From contig NZ_LR890047.1 in the NCBI RefSeq assembly GCF_904848675.1, positions 992,001-1,056,000 of the forward strand: a stretch of DNA of 64,000 nucleotides, in the 5' to 3' direction. Source of the DNA: Profftia tarda. GTDB lineage: Bacteria > Pseudomonadota > Gammaproteobacteria > Enterobacterales > Enterobacteriaceae. The translations under genes were made by a program, and so were the position numbers. How positions within the stretch are numbered: position 1 is the stretch's first letter; every line of letters begins with the position of its first letter. The notes beneath the pieces were generated by a model that saw nothing but the letters and a program-made list of their open reading frames with translations, had not been told where the DNA came from and ran no database searches. Shown here piece by piece: positions 20,836 through 31,645 of the stretch.

Positions 20836-22520
20836 AAAAGAGATGTCACATTTTGTCAAAACCCGTTGCTATCCTGCATGGTACGGTACTAGGTTACGAA
20901 AAACTCTAACAACATCTTTGTGGTAAGAACCACACTGCTAGAAATTTCTGATTTAACCATCAAAAACACGATTGAATTTCTTCATAATATCAAACTGCAA
21001 GGTCATATTGCAAGAATTGCTAAAAATATTACAAAAGATATGAAAGACTGTCTATTTTTAGTCAACGTAGGCTTAAGCTATCTAAGTATATCACGCAATG
21101 CGAGAACGCGCTTCAGAAGAGAAGCACAACGTATCCGCTTAGCACAGCAGATTAAAGTAGGATTGATGGGTATCATTTACGTCCTAGATGAACCCTCAAT
21201 AAGGACTATACCAAGAGAGATAATACTCCGTCTTCTAAAAATTCTTATGCATTTATGCGATCTAAAAAATATTGTCATGGTGGTTGAGCATGGCGAAGAT
21301 CATACAATAATCAAATTATCTAATTGAAATAAGACCTGGTGCAAGAATTCACGGCGGAAAAGTAGTTGCCCAAGACTCAGTTAAAAACTTATATCAGCAG
21401 TAGAATCTGTAACAGGCTAATTTTTAAGCAGAAAACATAAAATTACAGTTTCTACTCAGCGCATAAATATTTATAATACCAAAATAATAAAGCTGATTGG
21501 TGTTAGTGGTAATAACTTGAAAATATGACGTTAAACATACCGATAGGTCTATTGACTTATATAACATGAGCTGCTGTTTCAGGTGAGTAGACGCTTATAA
21601 AGCGATACCTTATTCCCTATTGCGCAACGCTAAGTAAATGGTGCTAATATATCTAAGCTAGTATCTTATTTCAAGGTAGAAAGCAGGGAATATTGAGATA
21701 AAGTAATCTAAATTAACCAAACACCTATCGTTAGAACGCTGCGCTCAAATCTAGTAACTTATACTGGTATATTTGTGTTAATATGTAAACTATTTGTCCG
21801 CTGTATTAAAGTAGCGTGCTCGTGGATACAAATATAGAACGATTTAGTTTTAATATTCAAAGAGGACACTGTGAAGCCTTTCCAGATGAGGCATAATTAA
21901 AGCAGAAATGAACTTCCTATTGCATATCTACGTAACATGTGATCAGTGTAATACTCATCGGTATAATCGTGAAACGCTAGAGATCAACTATAAAGAGAAA
22001 AAATACAAAATTTTGGATATGATGTTTGAAGAAGAATACGAGTCTTTTATAAAGTCCCCGCTATTTCTCGTCAAATAAAAACCTTGATTGATGTAGGTTT
22101 GCCTTAGATCTTTTCAGATCATCCTGAAACGACACTGTCTGGTAGTGAGGCGCAGTGCTTAAAATATTCATAGAACTCTTAAAATACAGTACCGGTAAAA
22201 CATTTTATATTTTAGATGAGCCAACTGCGGGTCTACACTTCTCTGATATTGATAAACTCTTAAAAGTATTGTATCAGTTACGAGATCATAGTGATACGAT
22301 CTTAGTAATTGATCATAATGTAGACGTGATTAAAACTGCAGATTGGATAGTAGATTTAGGACCAGAAATTGGTAAGGATAAAGATAAATTATCTTTTCAG
22401 GAACGTGAGAAATGATAACTAAATGCGAGCAATAATATACAGCTATATTCTTAAAACCCATTCTCAAAAACTCTAATAAGCAGATCAAGGGATATAAATT
22501 TCATGCAATCAAAGGCTAAG

Positions 22521-22943
22521 TACATAACCATTAATATACTTAGATCACTAAGTTATACTCATAAAACTTAGAAATATATCGTATCCTATGATGTGTGAAA
22601 TGATATATCAAGATTATGAAAATTTCCTTTTAATAAATCTTATAATAATCATGAAGCTTTTAAGATCTTTTATAGGTATGTTTATGAATGGGGATAATTG
22701 AAATAATAACTTTAAAAAAACAATTTTTAAAAGATATTTAAGAATCTAACGCAATTTATTATAATTTTTTATTATTTATACTCCTAATTAAATCAATATA
22801 TAGCTAAATTAAAACCGTAATAACATACTAATTAATCTTAAAAATGATAATAACAAAATATTGTACATAAATATAATAAAATTATTATTAGTTATTTAAG
22901 TGTATAATTTTTTAGTTAACCTGACTATATCGCTATTTATAAT
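22521..22943. other. AT-rich intergenic DNA between uvrA relic and yciA
   Basis: No gene. E. coli has tonB convergent with yciA here, but no TonB-like sequence could be read. Confidence 0.5.
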
Positions 22944-23372
22944 TCAGTCATCTAATTCAATAGACAAATCTTTTTTACCTGCAGGTAAAGTACGTGATTT
23001 ATTTTGATCATCAATAGCAACATAAATGAATACCGCTTCTGTAGCACAGTATCCTTGACCAATAAGATCTTCAGATAAGTTTTTTACCCAAATTTCTATA
23101 TTTACCGTAATTGAACTACGGCTACTACGAATACTGCGAGCATAACAAGACACTACGTCACCGACAGATATAGGTTTAAGAAAATTTATGCCATTAACAG
23201 CCGCAGTAATAACCCTACATTCTGCTAGTCCTTTCGCTAAGATTGCACCTCCAATATCCATCTGGGACATAATCCAGCCCCCGGAAATATCACCATTGAC
23301 GTTAGTATTAGCTGGCATTGCCAAAGTACGAAGGACCAGCTCTCCCACCGGGAGACGATATTTTTTACTCAT
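22944..23372 (-). CDS. yciA: Acyl-CoA thioesterase YciA
   Basis: Hot-dog-fold thioesterase that hydrolyses a wide range of acyl-CoAs in the cytosol. The 142-residue protein matches E. coli YciA (132) with a slightly longer tail: GELVLRTLAMPANTNVNGD, then GGWIMSQMDIGGAILAK holding the catalytic Asp, FLKPISVGDVVSCYAR, and TVNIEIWVKN. The strongly conserved Phe of GDIFGGW is Ser here (GDISGGW), next to the active site. It follows yciB by 120 bp on the same strand, as in the E. coli yciCBA cluster. No good Shine-Dalgarno is visible. Confidence 0.93.
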   Translation of the reverse strand: MSKKYRLPVGELVLRTLAMPANTNVNGDISGGWIMSQMDIGGAILAKGLAECRVITAAVNGINFLKPISVGDVVSCYARSIRSSRSSITVNIEIWVKNLSEDLIGQGYCATEAVFIYVAIDDQNKSRTLPAGKKDLSIELDD

Positions 23373-23492
23373 ACATTATTCATTAGTGTTAGTTTTTAGC
23401 TGTATTAATTCTATTTTGAAATAGGATTAATATCACGCAAATAGATAGAACACGGTATCTCCATTTTTGAGATATATTTTATTTTAAAAGAC

Positions 23493-24029
23493 TTATTTAC
23501 TATTTTTAGGCATATGAAAATAGATATATATGCCACTTAATAACGTGTTGATCAGAGTTAGAGCAGTAAGACCGAATACTTTAAAATTAACCCAGACGTT
23601 TTGAGGAGTCCATAACGCAACACAGATGTTAGCGATAGCACAGAACATAAAAAATAAAGACCAAGCATTATTTAAGCGATACCATACCACGTCAGGAAGA
23701 GAAATATCTATGTTCAATAGATATCGAATTAATGGTTTTTTACAGACTCTTTGACTCAAGATCAAACCAATAGAGAACAGCATATAAACTATGCTTACTT
23801 TCCACTTGATAAACAAATCGTTATGAAACACTAAAGTAAGTGTGCTGGAAACTACAACCATGAAAAAAGTGATAAGCGTAATTTTTTTTACTTTGCCATC
23901 TCTTAACCATGTTAAAATAACATCGATAGCTGTAGCAATAATCAATGCTCCTGAAGCATAATAAATATCATATATTTTATAAAAAATAAAAAAAACTGCT
24001 AGTGGCAAAAAATACAAAAGTTTTTTCAT
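23493..24029 (-). CDS. yciB: Inner membrane protein YciB (intracellular septation protein A family)
   Basis: A small polytopic inner-membrane protein linked to cell-envelope synthesis and septation; its exact activity is not established. The 178-residue protein parallels E. coli YciB (179): MKKLLYFLPLAVFFIFYKIY, LTLVFHNDLFIKWKV, KKPLIRYLL, and the C-terminal WVNFKVFGLTALTLINTLLSG with about five hydrophobic helices. The ATG at 24029 is preceded by GGATAGG; an ATG four codons upstream would overlap that site. It heads yciA. E. coli yciC, the next gene upstream, is absent. Confidence 0.93.
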   Translation of the reverse strand: MKKLLYFLPLAVFFIFYKIYDIYYASGALIIATAIDVILTWLRDGKVKKITLITFFMVVVSSTLTLVFHNDLFIKWKVSIVYMLFSIGLILSQRVCKKPLIRYLLNIDISLPDVVWYRLNNAWSLFFMFCAIANICVALWTPQNVWVNFKVFGLTALTLINTLLSGIYIYFHMPKNSK

Positions 24030-24398
24030 ATACCTATCCATAAATCCGTTAAACTATTTGTTATACCATTTTAGTATGTTAAATATCTCTTCTAGCTACA
24101 GAAGGGCTTATTAATATGCTATTAATAACACAACATGTTAGAATAAATACATAACCTTTTAAATATACCAAAACTCTCTTTAATCATAATAGATAAGATA
24201 CTATAAAAATTAATAGAGAAAATCAAAAAAATGTTTTCTGAGCTCAATAACAAATAATAGTTTTGTATTAAATATTATTAGTCAATTATTTTATATTTTA
24301 TTTCTTTTATCAGTATTTTCTCTCGTTATTATTAAACTTATGAGATAGATAGGAGTAAAATTAACTCAATATGAAATTCTTTTTAGTCTAGGCATACC
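24030..24398. other. Intergenic DNA between yciB and glyS
   Basis: AT-rich, with no gene and no distinct hairpin after the glyS stop. It should hold the yciB promoter, which I cannot place. Confidence 0.4.
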
Positions 24399-26468
24399 CT
24401 ACTGAAGCACAGAAATATCAGCAACCTGAAGAAATAAATCTCGTATATTGCTCAATAAAGTTAAGCGGTTTCTTCGAATTTTTTCATCATCGTCTAGAAC
24501 CATTACCTGTTCGAAGAAAGTATCAATAGGAACCCGCAGCTTAGCAAGTTCAGATAGCGCTTCTTGGTAGAGACCGTCAGCACAAAGAGTCTTTAACTTA
24601 TCACTGAGAACAATTAAAGAATCTGCTAGCTTGATTTCTGCTGCTTTTTTCAATAATGAGATTTGAATAGTTTCTTCTAGAAATTCAGTCGATTTTGCCA
24701 AAATTTTAGATACACGTTTATTAGCAATAGTTAGTGCTGTATATTCAGGCAAAGTACGAAAATGAGCAACTGCTTTTATACGAGCTTCAAATTCAGCTGG
24801 CTTATTTGAATAGCACGACAAGACTGCCTGAATAGTATCTATCTCATAACCTGCTTCATGATACCATGAACGGAAGCGACCAAGCATAAAATCAACGACA
24901 TCATCTACTACATTAATATTAGTAAGCTTATAGCCATACAAATTTACAGCTTTTTCAGTCAGAATAATTAGATCTAGTGGTAATTTTCTCTCAACAATAA
25001 TCTGCATAATACCCAGAGCTGCTCGACGCAAAGCAAATGGATCTTTATCACCTTTTGGGCGTTGATTGATACCAAAAATACCTGTGATAGTATCTATTTT
25101 ATCAGCGATAGCAAGAGAGCATGATATCGGATGTTCTGGCAGAACAGCGCCGGCATATATAGGCCAGTACTGTTCTCTTAGCGCAATAGCAACTTCTTCT
25201 TTTTCACTGTCGTAGCGCGCGTAGTGCATACCCATTATGCCCTGTATCTTAGTAAATTCAGATACCATATTAGTCATCAAATCGCATTTAGCCAAAAGGC
25301 CAGCGCGGTTGGCTAAATTAATATCAGCACCAATCTGGGATGCAACCCAACTAGATAACACGACAAGACGATTAGTTTTATCACGCAATGTACCTAGATC
25401 TTGCTGAAAAATCACGCTTTCTAAAAGAGGGAGATTATCTTCTAAACGTTTTTTGCGATCCATATCAAAAAAAAACTCAGCATCAACCAGACGCGAACGT
25501 ACAACTTTCTCGTTACCAGAAATGATATATGCTGGATTTTTAGGCTCAATGTTAGTGACAAATATAAAATGTGGCAATAATTTACCTAAGACATCATAAA
25601 TCGGGAAGTATTTTTGGTGATCCTGCATAGTACATACTAGAGCTTCATTAGGTATCGAGAGGAATCTCTTTTCAAACTTAGCAGTTAGCACTACTGGCCA
25701 TTCAACTAGAGACGTTACTTCTTCTAATAGTTCTTCATTAATATCAGCTATACCACCTATTTTCTGAGCTGCTTGCTCTGCATCACGTCTTATGATCTCT
25801 TTACGAATCTTGTAATCTGCTATTACTTTGCCTTTGTCTATAAGTATTTGTGGATATTGGTCAGCATTCTTAATAATAAACTGATTTGAGCCCATGAAAC
25901 GGTGCCCCCGTATCACGCGATCAGATTTTACACCCAAGATATTTGCGGGTATTACGTTGCTACCAAGTAATAAAGTCACTGTATGAACTGGACGCACGAA
26001 CTGATTCTCGCTGTTACCCCATCGCATCATTTTGGGAATAGGCAGAGCTCTTAAAGCATCAGAAACAAGGCTAGGTATCAATTGCGTTGCACTATACCCT
26101 ATCCTATTAGCACGAAACAATAGCCATTCACCTTTATCAGATATTGATCGCTCGGCATGATCTACAGTAATCCCGCAGCTACGAGCCCAAGCTTCAGCTG
26201 ATTTAGTTGGTTTTCCTTCAAGATCAAACGCCTGAGCAATGGCAGGACCGCGTTTTTCAATTTTACGATCTGGCTGAAATAAATGCAGTGAGAAAACTTT
26301 CAACGCTATACGGCGTGGCGCCGCATACCAAGTGACTTCTCCATGTGCTAGGTATGCGTTATCTAGTCCAGTTATAAAATTAGCTGCAAAAGATTCTGCC
26401 AAAGAACGCAGTGATTTCGGAGGTAGTTCTTCAGTGCCGATTTCCGCTAGAAAAGTTTCTTGGATCAT
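24399..26468 (-). CDS. glyS: Glycyl-tRNA synthetase beta subunit
   Basis: Beta chain of the bacterial glycyl-tRNA synthetase, which charges tRNA-Gly; it holds most tRNA-contacting parts. The 689 residues are the same number as E. coli GlyS and collinear: FLAEIGTEELPPKSLRSLAESF, EKRGPAIAQAFD, KMMRWG, QDHQKYFPIYD, SGNEKVVRSRLVDAEFFFD, NQRPKGDKDPFALRRAALG, and FFEQVMVLDDDEKIRRNRL near the end. AAGG precedes the ATG. It is 17 nt downstream of glyQ, the standard glyQS operon. Confidence 0.97.
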   Translation of the reverse strand: MIQETFLAEIGTEELPPKSLRSLAESFAANFITGLDNAYLAHGEVTWYAAPRRIALKVFSLHLFQPDRKIEKRGPAIAQAFDLEGKPTKSAEAWARSCGITVDHAERSISDKGEWLLFRANRIGYSATQLIPSLVSDALRALPIPKMMRWGNSENQFVRPVHTVTLLLGSNVIPANILGVKSDRVIRGHRFMGSNQFIIKNADQYPQILIDKGKVIADYKIRKEIIRRDAEQAAQKIGGIADINEELLEEVTSLVEWPVVLTAKFEKRFLSIPNEALVCTMQDHQKYFPIYDVLGKLLPHFIFVTNIEPKNPAYIISGNEKVVRSRLVDAEFFFDMDRKKRLEDNLPLLESVIFQQDLGTLRDKTNRLVVLSSWVASQIGADINLANRAGLLAKCDLMTNMVSEFTKIQGIMGMHYARYDSEKEEVAIALREQYWPIYAGAVLPEHPISCSLAIADKIDTITGIFGINQRPKGDKDPFALRRAALGIMQIIVERKLPLDLIILTEKAVNLYGYKLTNINVVDDVVDFMLGRFRSWYHEAGYEIDTIQAVLSCYSNKPAEFEARIKAVAHFRTLPEYTALTIANKRVSKILAKSTEFLEETIQISLLKKAAEIKLADSLIVLSDKLKTLCADGLYQEALSELAKLRVPIDTFFEQVMVLDDDEKIRRNRLTLLSNIRDLFLQVADISVLQ

Positions 26469-26485
26469 GGCTACCTTAAAGATTT

Positions 26486-27403
26486 TTAATTTATAATGGT
26501 GTTCTTACACATCGGAAAGCCTAGTGCCTTTCTTGAAGCATAGTATGCTGCAGATACTTCCTTTACTATGCTGCGAATGCGTAGAATATAGCACTGACGT
26601 TCGGTAACAGCAATTGCCTTACGGGCATCTAGCAAGTTAAAACTATGGGCTGCCTTTAGAATGCATTCATATGATGATAAGGGTAACGGTTTTTCTAAAC
26701 ACAATAACATCTTAGCTTCTTTCTCATAATGCTCAAAACAAGAAAAAAGAAATTTTACATCTGCGTATTGGAAGTTATAAGTAGACTGTTCCACTTCGTT
26801 TTGATGGAATAAGTCTCCGTAAGTCATTGTACCTGTTAAGCTAATATTCCAGACTAAATCGTAAACGTTATCTAATCCTTGAACATACATTGCAAGACGC
26901 TCCAAGCCATACGTAATCTCACCAGTAATAGGTTTACATTCTAAACCACCAACCTGCTGAAAATAAGTAAACTGAGTAATTTCCATGCCATCAAGCCACA
27001 CTTCCCAACCTAACCCCCATGCACCTAGAGTTGGGTTTTCCCAGTTATCCTCGACAAATCGGATATCATGCACTAATAAATCTAGGCCTAACTCTTTGAG
27101 AGAATCTAGGTAGAGCTCCTGAATATTGTGAGGTGATGGTTTAAGCATAACTTGAAATTGGTAATAATGCTGTAATCTATTAGGATTTTCTCCATAACGA
27201 CCATCAGTCGGACGGCGAGAAGGTTGAACGTAGGCAGTTGCAATCGGTTCTGGCCCTAATGCCTTTAGACAGGTCATTGGATGTGATGTGCCTGCGCCAA
27301 CTTCCATGTCTAGTGGTTGAATAATAGTGCATCCTTGGCGCGCCCAATAATTCTGAAGATGCCATACCATACCTTGAAAGGTTGTAGTATCAAAATTTTG
27401 CAT
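26486..27403 (-). CDS. glyQ: Glycyl-tRNA synthetase alpha subunit
   Basis: Catalytic class II synthetase chain that activates glycine with ATP. The 305 residues parallel E. coli GlyQ (303): TFQGMVWHLQNYWARQGC, DMEVGAGTSHPMTCLKALGPEP, YVQPSRRPTDGRYGENPNR, FVEDNWENPTLGAWGLGWEV, and GLERLAMYVQG. All class II motif residues that I can see are kept. No Shine-Dalgarno is evident upstream of the ATG. The C-terminus is slightly altered but full length. It is the first gene of glyQS. Confidence 0.97.
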   Translation of the reverse strand: MQNFDTTTFQGMVWHLQNYWARQGCTIIQPLDMEVGAGTSHPMTCLKALGPEPIATAYVQPSRRPTDGRYGENPNRLQHYYQFQVMLKPSPHNIQELYLDSLKELGLDLLVHDIRFVEDNWENPTLGAWGLGWEVWLDGMEITQFTYFQQVGGLECKPITGEITYGLERLAMYVQGLDNVYDLVWNISLTGTMTYGDLFHQNEVEQSTYNFQYADVKFLFSCFEHYEKEAKMLLCLEKPLPLSSYECILKAAHSFNLLDARKAIAVTERQCYILRIRSIVKEVSAAYYASRKALGFPMCKNTIIN

Positions 27404-30096
27404 ATTAAATTGAATATATTAATATTTCTTAAAATGTAAGTGTATTAAGTACTTTAGTTAACCTAATAAATTAAGTACATAAAATTAATAGGGTTTATTC
27501 ATTAAGCAGTTATCTCAAAAAGTTTGGAATATATTTCATATAAATCGTTGCGTGCAACAGACTAGAACAAACATAGACAAGTACTGCGCAAAAATCCTAA
27601 GTAAGTTATAATTCTATACTATAGCACCATAAATTTAGTAAAATTAATAATACTTTATTGGTACGAAAATTAAAAGTTGTGGCATGCCAATATCCATCTA
27701 ATTTATTTAGATCGTAAAAGGATAAAGATTGATTGCACTGATATATATTAGTAAACAACGTAAATTCATTTATTGAAATACATATCTTTCTATTTTCTTT
27801 CTAATACATTTAGTTAAACATTGATTACTAGGACAAGAAAGATTTATCAGATCATTGTAGAAGTCTATATTTATTGTGTACATTAGACTTCTTGCTCTTA
27901 TTTTTATAAAATACCGAATGTAATACAGTCTAAAATAGCTCTATATCCAAGCAATAATGCTGACCATCTATACTTTTTTAATATCAGAAAAAATTCTTTT
28001 TTGCATTATTATTTCCGTAGAAAATAAAAGATTAGGATATAAAAGTGCATAATAAGGATATCTTATGCTTATATTATTACATGAATTTATCATCAATAAA
28101 CAGGATATTAAAATATCCTAAATGCTAATAAACGATCTGCAGTAGATTACAACATAATACATTATGTTTCTATTCTTAATAGCTTTATATTTTATTTTAG
28201 ATAATTTTCCGAAAAGAATACATAGTAAAACACATACAGTTAACTACTGATATAGTGTATAGATATGTAAATTTAGTTACTTCTATATCTTGCTTCATAA
28301 GATTCTTACGTCGATCATTATGTTTTAATGATTCAATGCAATTTTGAATGATGCATCTTTATTATCAATGCATAAAACATATGTTTTCATTCAATATAGT
28401 ACAAGCAAGAAAAGACTGTTCTTGAATATAAATATTCATAACATACAAATGTTTATCAAAAAATTATATTCTTGCTATTTAGCAATCCTCTTAATCGAGT
28501 ATTAGCGATACTGCTAAGTATCAGTAAGAGAGATTATCATAAGATCTGTATCTACATACTTTCTGCATAGTATGATAAAATCATGTTTATGACTAAACTA
28601 TTGTAAGTGCGATTTACATTAGAAGATGATTTACTAGTATTCATCGTTAGACACTGATAATATTATTTTTATTTTTATTTTTTCTTTATATTTAGGCTAT
28701 TATCAGTAGCCACTACCATACTAAAATCAAATTAGCCAATTTATACTGTATCAGTAAGATTGACAAGGAACTAGTTCTGATTATATCATCATATAGTTTT
28801 TCTGTATCTCTAAATATTACTTATTTGTGTATATATTTTAAAAATAAATAGAAATAGATAATTTTACGGATACTAGAATCTTATAAATAATATAAGTTAC
28901 CACACGATCTTTATCGGTAAGATAAATATCAGTAAGATAAATAATAGTTATTCTAGGAACATTGTAATAAATTTGGGGCGAACTAATGAGTTAGCTAATT
29001 GATTATCACTCAATGCATTATACTTATAATATTATATTAATCATTTAACCCCATCTAATAATGTTATTAATAATAAAACATAAAAGAGCAATTTTTTCAT
29101 ATCATTATTAAAATACAATTAGAAATTTATAATAAAATATTCTATAGAGATAAATTTTTCCTAATTATTATAGTGATATTTTTGTTATAAGCAACTGTTA
29201 GATCTACCTGTTCTTTGAAATAGAGTGAACAACTGTTTTCTTTAGATAGGCACAAAATGTTTAAAGTAACCTAAGCTATTTATCTAACAATTTGCTATAC
29301 TTCATTTTTTATTTTTATGAATTTAATAAAATAAAAATTAGATTAATAGTACTTTTAGATTACTCATTCAGCCTGAAACTAATTTTTATTTTAAAAAGCA
29401 TAATAACTATTTTGGGATGATTTCTATATGTCTTAAATCCATATCTATTAGATAACAAAATACTCATTAGTATATTAGATATAATCTATGTTGAATGTAA
29501 CACTAAAGTCAATCCTCTTAGTAAGATGGATATCAGATAATAATATATAGAAATTTTCTATACATGAACCGTAGAAAGTATTATTTTATATTCATGTTTA
29601 AGGGTAATACACAACATATAATGTATGCATACCACAGTTTACCTTAAAATAATAGGATAGCGTTACAGCAAGAATACTTAAAAAATTATCGTACTACTTA
29701 ATACTTAAGAAGATCTAATAAAAATCTTGATTTACATGGAAGCAGATAGATGCGCAAACTGCAAGCAATCATTGTATTCGCATGTATTCAGATATATGTA
29801 TTAGTGTACTACTATGAAAATAGTAGTATATCATTTTATTTAACGTCTATGCTATAATATATCTATATTTATAATAATTTATGTTTTTTAAATTAAATTC
29901 ATTAATCAAATGGATACAATATTTTATATTTAAGTCTCTTTTATAACTAACTTGTTACAAATAATTCAATCTTTTGTTTTATTAGAAATATACTTTATTT
30001 AAAGCATTATCTATTATCTTGAATTAATTATATTTTCCTATTTTTAAATATACTTAGATTATAGTTATGTAGATGGATTTCTATATCTAAGAAATC
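27404..30096. other. 2.7 kb AT-rich intergenic DNA between glyQ and queF
   Basis: The largest gene-free stretch. No relic could be identified. Seen in it: a 9-bp hairpin with a 16-nt loop and T-rich tail at 27859-27892 (AGAAGTCTA / TAGACTTCT), two 15-nt tandem units at 28913-28942, and a 9-bp GAAA-loop hairpin at 29807-29828 with T-rich downstream sequence. The hairpins look like terminators on the plus strand, but no plus-strand gene precedes them. Confidence 0.5.
28913..28942. repeat. Tandem duplication, 2 x 15 bp
   Basis: ATCGGTAAGATAAAT is followed at once by ATCAGTAAGATAAAT (one difference). It lies in gene-free DNA and looks like a replication-slippage product. Confidence 0.8.
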
Positions 30097-30942
30097 TTAC
30101 TGGCGGACAAGCCTACCTTTTGGCACGATAAACTTTGTATTTGTACGCCAAGGATTGATGTCAAGACCCCCGCGACGAGTATATCGAGCATATATACTCA
30201 GAACTTCAGGATAACAGAAGCGTTGAATATCTCTAAAGATTCGCTCAACGCACTGTTCATGAAAGTCATTATGATGGCGGAAAGCGATCAAATAGCGTAA
30301 CAGAGCTTCAATATTGATATAGGGACCACGATATCGAATCATTATAGAGCCCCAATCTGGCTGATTTGTAATCGGACAGTTGGACTTTAACAGATGACTT
30401 AGTAAAGTTTTTTCAACGACATGAGCCTTGTCAACTGCATTTTTAAGCAGTTCAGAATTAAATTCGTAGTCACTTATTTCAATAGATTGATCATCTATGC
30501 ATTCACCATTAAATTTTATGACAGGATGTACCTCAGAACTATTTAGAGTCGTCAACTGAACAGTAACTTTGCCTTGAGCGCAATCTGCTAAATCGCGTTG
30601 TAACGTATTCTGTACTGCACCCCAATCAGAAAAAATTGTCTGGTTAAAGCTATTCAGGTAAAGCTTAAGGCTTTTAGATTCGATCAAGTTATTACTCCAG
30701 GCATCCACCTCGACATATGCAATAGCAACCTGAGGTAAACCTTTGGTATTTAACCATGAAAGCTCGTAAAACGTCCAGATATCACCGCCTTCAAAAGGGA
30801 GCTTTTCTAAGGAATATCCTAAAGATTCACGATGAATACTGCGAGAAATTCTCTGGAGTAAGGTTATGTCATATTGATCGTGATACTTAGTGTTTTTGCC
30901 AAGGAGTAATCCCTCAAGAGAATCATGATATTGGTATGACAT
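30097..30942 (-). CDS. queF: NADPH-dependent 7-cyano-7-deazaguanine reductase QueF
   Basis: Reduces the nitrile preQ0 to the amine preQ1 in queuosine synthesis, a modification of GUN-anticodon tRNAs. The 281-residue bimodular form matches E. coli QueF (282). The NADPH-binding QueF motif is ESKSLKLYLNSFNQ, and the catalytic Cys lies in LKSNCPITNQPDWGS near residue 190. SFRHHNDFHEQCVERIF-like and YARYTRRGGLDINPWR segments complete the fold. AGG precedes the ATG. It stands alone; upstream queuosine genes are not in the window, so whether preQ0 is made or imported is unknown. Confidence 0.96.
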   Translation of the reverse strand: MSYQYHDSLEGLLLGKNTKYHDQYDITLLQRISRSIHRESLGYSLEKLPFEGGDIWTFYELSWLNTKGLPQVAIAYVEVDAWSNNLIESKSLKLYLNSFNQTIFSDWGAVQNTLQRDLADCAQGKVTVQLTTLNSSEVHPVIKFNGECIDDQSIEISDYEFNSELLKNAVDKAHVVEKTLLSHLLKSNCPITNQPDWGSIMIRYRGPYINIEALLRYLIAFRHHNDFHEQCVERIFRDIQRFCYPEVLSIYARYTRRGGLDINPWRTNTKFIVPKGRLVRQ

Positions 30943-31645
30943 ATATACCTACATTGTAAATAAGAGGAGCAAACTAAGAAGATAATTTAGATTTTAATTT
31001 AGTGCTATTCACTATTTTATCGAAATATCACTGTAAAAACACATGTATAATTGATGATAATATATACTGGCAAGATTAATTAATCTTATTTGATTGCCTA
31101 GATATACATAATAATCATTTGATAGAATAAAAAATTTTAACAAATTGTGTCAGAATGATTATTCTTGTTAATCTTTGTTAAAATTTCACAGTACTATGAA
31201 TCTTATTAGCTGATATCAAAATATTTATAGATCTGTATTGCAGTGTACAGGACTGGATATGTAAATGTGTAAACCCTATGCCTCTTATTAGTCAATTGCT
31301 ATTAACAATAATCAGATTATTAGAAGGGTTTTCTGTATACGCATAAAATATATAAAGTTATATTAATCAACCTAATTTCTATGACATAAGATAATGTATA
31401 ATTATAGTTATACTTAAAGTAATATTTTTTGGGAAATAAAAATTAAAAAAATTACTTAATACTGCTAATATAATCAATTATTTACAATAAACTCAAGATC
31501 ACTTAGATATTTCTGTTATTTATCTACAGCCTAATACAAGATCTTCAATCTTTGCATATAAAGGTCGCCTATTGAAGGTTATATATACATCCCTTCCTGG
31601 TTTTATATCATAATTATGCTAACTAGATGATATTCATCATATTAG
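30943..31645. other. Intergenic DNA between queF and lolE
   Basis: No gene. E. coli has nagK after lolE; no nagK remnant is readable. AT-rich sequence only. Confidence 0.5.

Larger units (their letters stand above)
19664..22470 (+). pseudogene. uvrA: UvrA (excinuclease ABC subunit A), near full-length pseudogene
   Basis: Intact UvrA is the ATPase that finds bulky DNA lesions for nucleotide excision repair. The relic spans about 2.8 kb, as expected for 940 residues, but is broken by many stops and frameshifts. Readable pieces are, in order: MHKIEIWDAC at 19664 (E. coli MDKIEVRGAR), NLVIPDNKLIVL, zinc-module FACPICNYSTWELEP near 20405, LVNVGLSYLSISR and EAQRIRLA within the longest frame 20920-21327 with YVLDEPS and VVEHGED, then FYILDEPTAGLHF and NVDVIKTADWIVDLGPE within 22155-22415, and the terminal TAIFLKPIL. 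The ABC signature LSGGEAQR is ruined in the first copy. Two long palindromes lie inside. Confidence 0.95.

Noticed and set aside
20920..22415. Two apparently separate ATPase genes (135 and 86 codons)
   Set aside because: Both are fragments of one decayed uvrA, in the right order and spacing, with the rest of the gene readable around them.
28913..28942. Start of a CRISPR-like array
   Set aside because: Only two directly adjacent 15-nt units without spacers; no cas genes.
31520..31612. Minus-strand frame after lolE reading KPGRDVYITFNRRPLYAK
   Set aside because: It looks protein-like, but it is only about 30 codons long, has no start and matches no family that I can name, including NagK.
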